The notes under the pieces: model-generated | Database searches by the model: none | Told to the model about the DNA's origin: nothing | The model's input: only the letters and a program-made list of their open reading frames with translations | Position numbers and translations under genes: made by a program | DNA from: Pipra filicauda | Lineage: Eukaryota; Chordata; Aves; Passeriformes; Pipridae | Assembly: GCF_003945595.2 (NCBI RefSeq) | Contig: NW_024104440.1 | Coordinates: 55,449-119,448 of the forward strand | Length of the DNA stretch: 64,000 nucleotides | Direction: 5' to 3' | In this document: positions 62,942 to 64,000 of the stretch, in pieces | Layout: every line of letters starts with the position of its first letter | Numbering within the stretch: the stretch's first letter is position 1

Positions 62942-64000
62942 GTGAGAGATGCCCTCGTTGGCATTACTTGGAAACTCTTCCTTTCACTCTCAGCAGCCTC
63001 ATCACCCAGCTCATTTCTTCTCAAAGCTTCAGCTGCAGCAGGCGGAGGAAGCAGCACTGACACGGAGCAACCCTCGCCCTGCAGCACACGGGCCATTCTT
63101 GGCTCTCCTCTGTGAAAGGGTCAAGAGTGAACAGAACTGTGATGTCAGCACTAGAAAGGGCCCTTGTCTTGTGGGAGCAGTGCTGTGTATATCCCACCTG
63201 CTGTATTTGCCACACTTAAAATTCTGTGGGGTTTAGCCACTTCACATTCACGTTGCTGTGAGTATCTCATGAGAGACACCTTTAACCCCTGGCTGGCCTC
63301 TGACATTTCTATTAGGGTTGCCCGTTGTAGCAGGAATTCCTCAATCCCTTGGAAGTTTGTCTATAGCACAGAAACCAAATACATTTCATTTTTCTGAAGA
63401 GCCATCAATGATACTTAATTAGGGCAGCTTTTGCTGGGAAGCAGATGGGCCTGAAAACCTGTCCAATGGTCTTGGTTTAGGCTAATTCCAGTTTGCAGCG
63501 ACAAAAATGTCAATCTCAAGGGGAAGGGAAAAATGAGCATCATGAGACTTTATTTTTAATCTGAACAGACTTGTAAAGGCTCTAAGAATTGGATGCTTTT
63601 TTGGTTATCAGGTATGTAAGGATAAATTCTTGTATACCCTTAAAAATTTCACCTTCCTATGAAGCACTGCCATCTTCATTCTGAGTTTTTCTTTGCTTGG
63701 TCAGTCCTTTCAGAATTCTCAGCTCTTTCCCTTCCCACTGTCTGCTTCTTCCAGGCAGTAATCTAGAGACTGGTAAAAACCAGATGTCTGGTAAGGTTAT
63801 AATCTTTCTCCCTGCAGTGCCTGTGCCTCTTGTGTATGACTTAACTTGGTTGCAGCCACCTGAAATCTCAAAGAGAAAAACTAGTTCCCCTGGATGACAG
63901 ACATTATCTGTTTTCCATGTGAACTGAAGTCTTTGCTCATCTCTGAGACAAGCAGATTTTTAGATCAAGAAAGTAATTACAGACAGGTTTTCTTCTGTGC
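62942..64000. other. end of window, nothing recognised
   Basis: About 1 kb, moderately GC-rich at 62,950-63,200, with no recognisable coding exon, including none of LITAF. Confidence 0.5.

Noticed and set aside
31900..64000. LITAF coding exons
   Set aside because: Expected near SNN from conserved gene order, but no stretch encoding its cysteine-rich membrane domain or PPxY-containing N-terminus was seen on either strand.
1..64000. CRISPR arrays, bacterial operons, tRNA or rRNA genes, mitochondrial insertions
   Set aside because: None seen; the only regular short repeats are the CR1 tail and simple repeats.

Overview
This is vertebrate nuclear DNA, almost certainly from a bird. It has two recognisable protein genes with vertebrate exon-intron structure and one CpG island. 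It also has two CR1 retrotransposon fragments (the dominant avian LINE) and a solo LTR whose sequence I recognise from bird genomes. There are no bacterial-type operons, CRISPR arrays or phage features.

Layout: (1) 91-22,580, + strand: eleven coding exons and the 3' end of TXNDC11, an ER-membrane thioredoxin-domain protein; the first exon, with the cytosolic N-terminus and membrane anchor, lies before the window. The visible exons join in one continuous frame of 866 codons plus stop. (2) 22,515-about 30,830, - strand: SNN (stannin), a one-exon coding sequence of 87 residues with a long 3' UTR, an intron of about 5.6 kb, and a CpG-island promoter at about 30.4-31.16 kb. The two genes are convergent and their poly(A) signals lie only 14 bp apart in an interlocked arrangement. 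From memory, the human order is LITAF - SNN - TXNDC11 - ZC3H7A, and the window fits that order in flipped orientation. (3) 31.19-31.68 kb: a minus-strand CR1 fragment with an expanded 16-bp tail touches the CpG island, and a minus-sense solo LTR follows at 32.2-32.76 kb. (4) 32.8-64 kb: a long AT-rich stretch with no gene I can name, containing one plus-strand CR1 fragment (36.06-36.6 kb), simple repeats, and a minus-strand patch at 44.7-45.8 kb that looks like remnants or exons of an unidentified coiled-coil protein. LITAF would be expected beyond the right edge; I found none of its coding exons here.

TXNDC11 and SNN are neighbours by position, not members of one pathway. TXNDC11 works in the ER (DUOX maturation, EDEM-linked glycoprotein degradation); stannin is a small membrane protein that binds organotin. 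No new biological system is evident. The items most worth checking are the coiled-coil patch, the Pumilio-type motif cluster in the SNN 3' UTR, the interlocked 3' ends, and the LTR/CR1 pair next to the SNN promoter.
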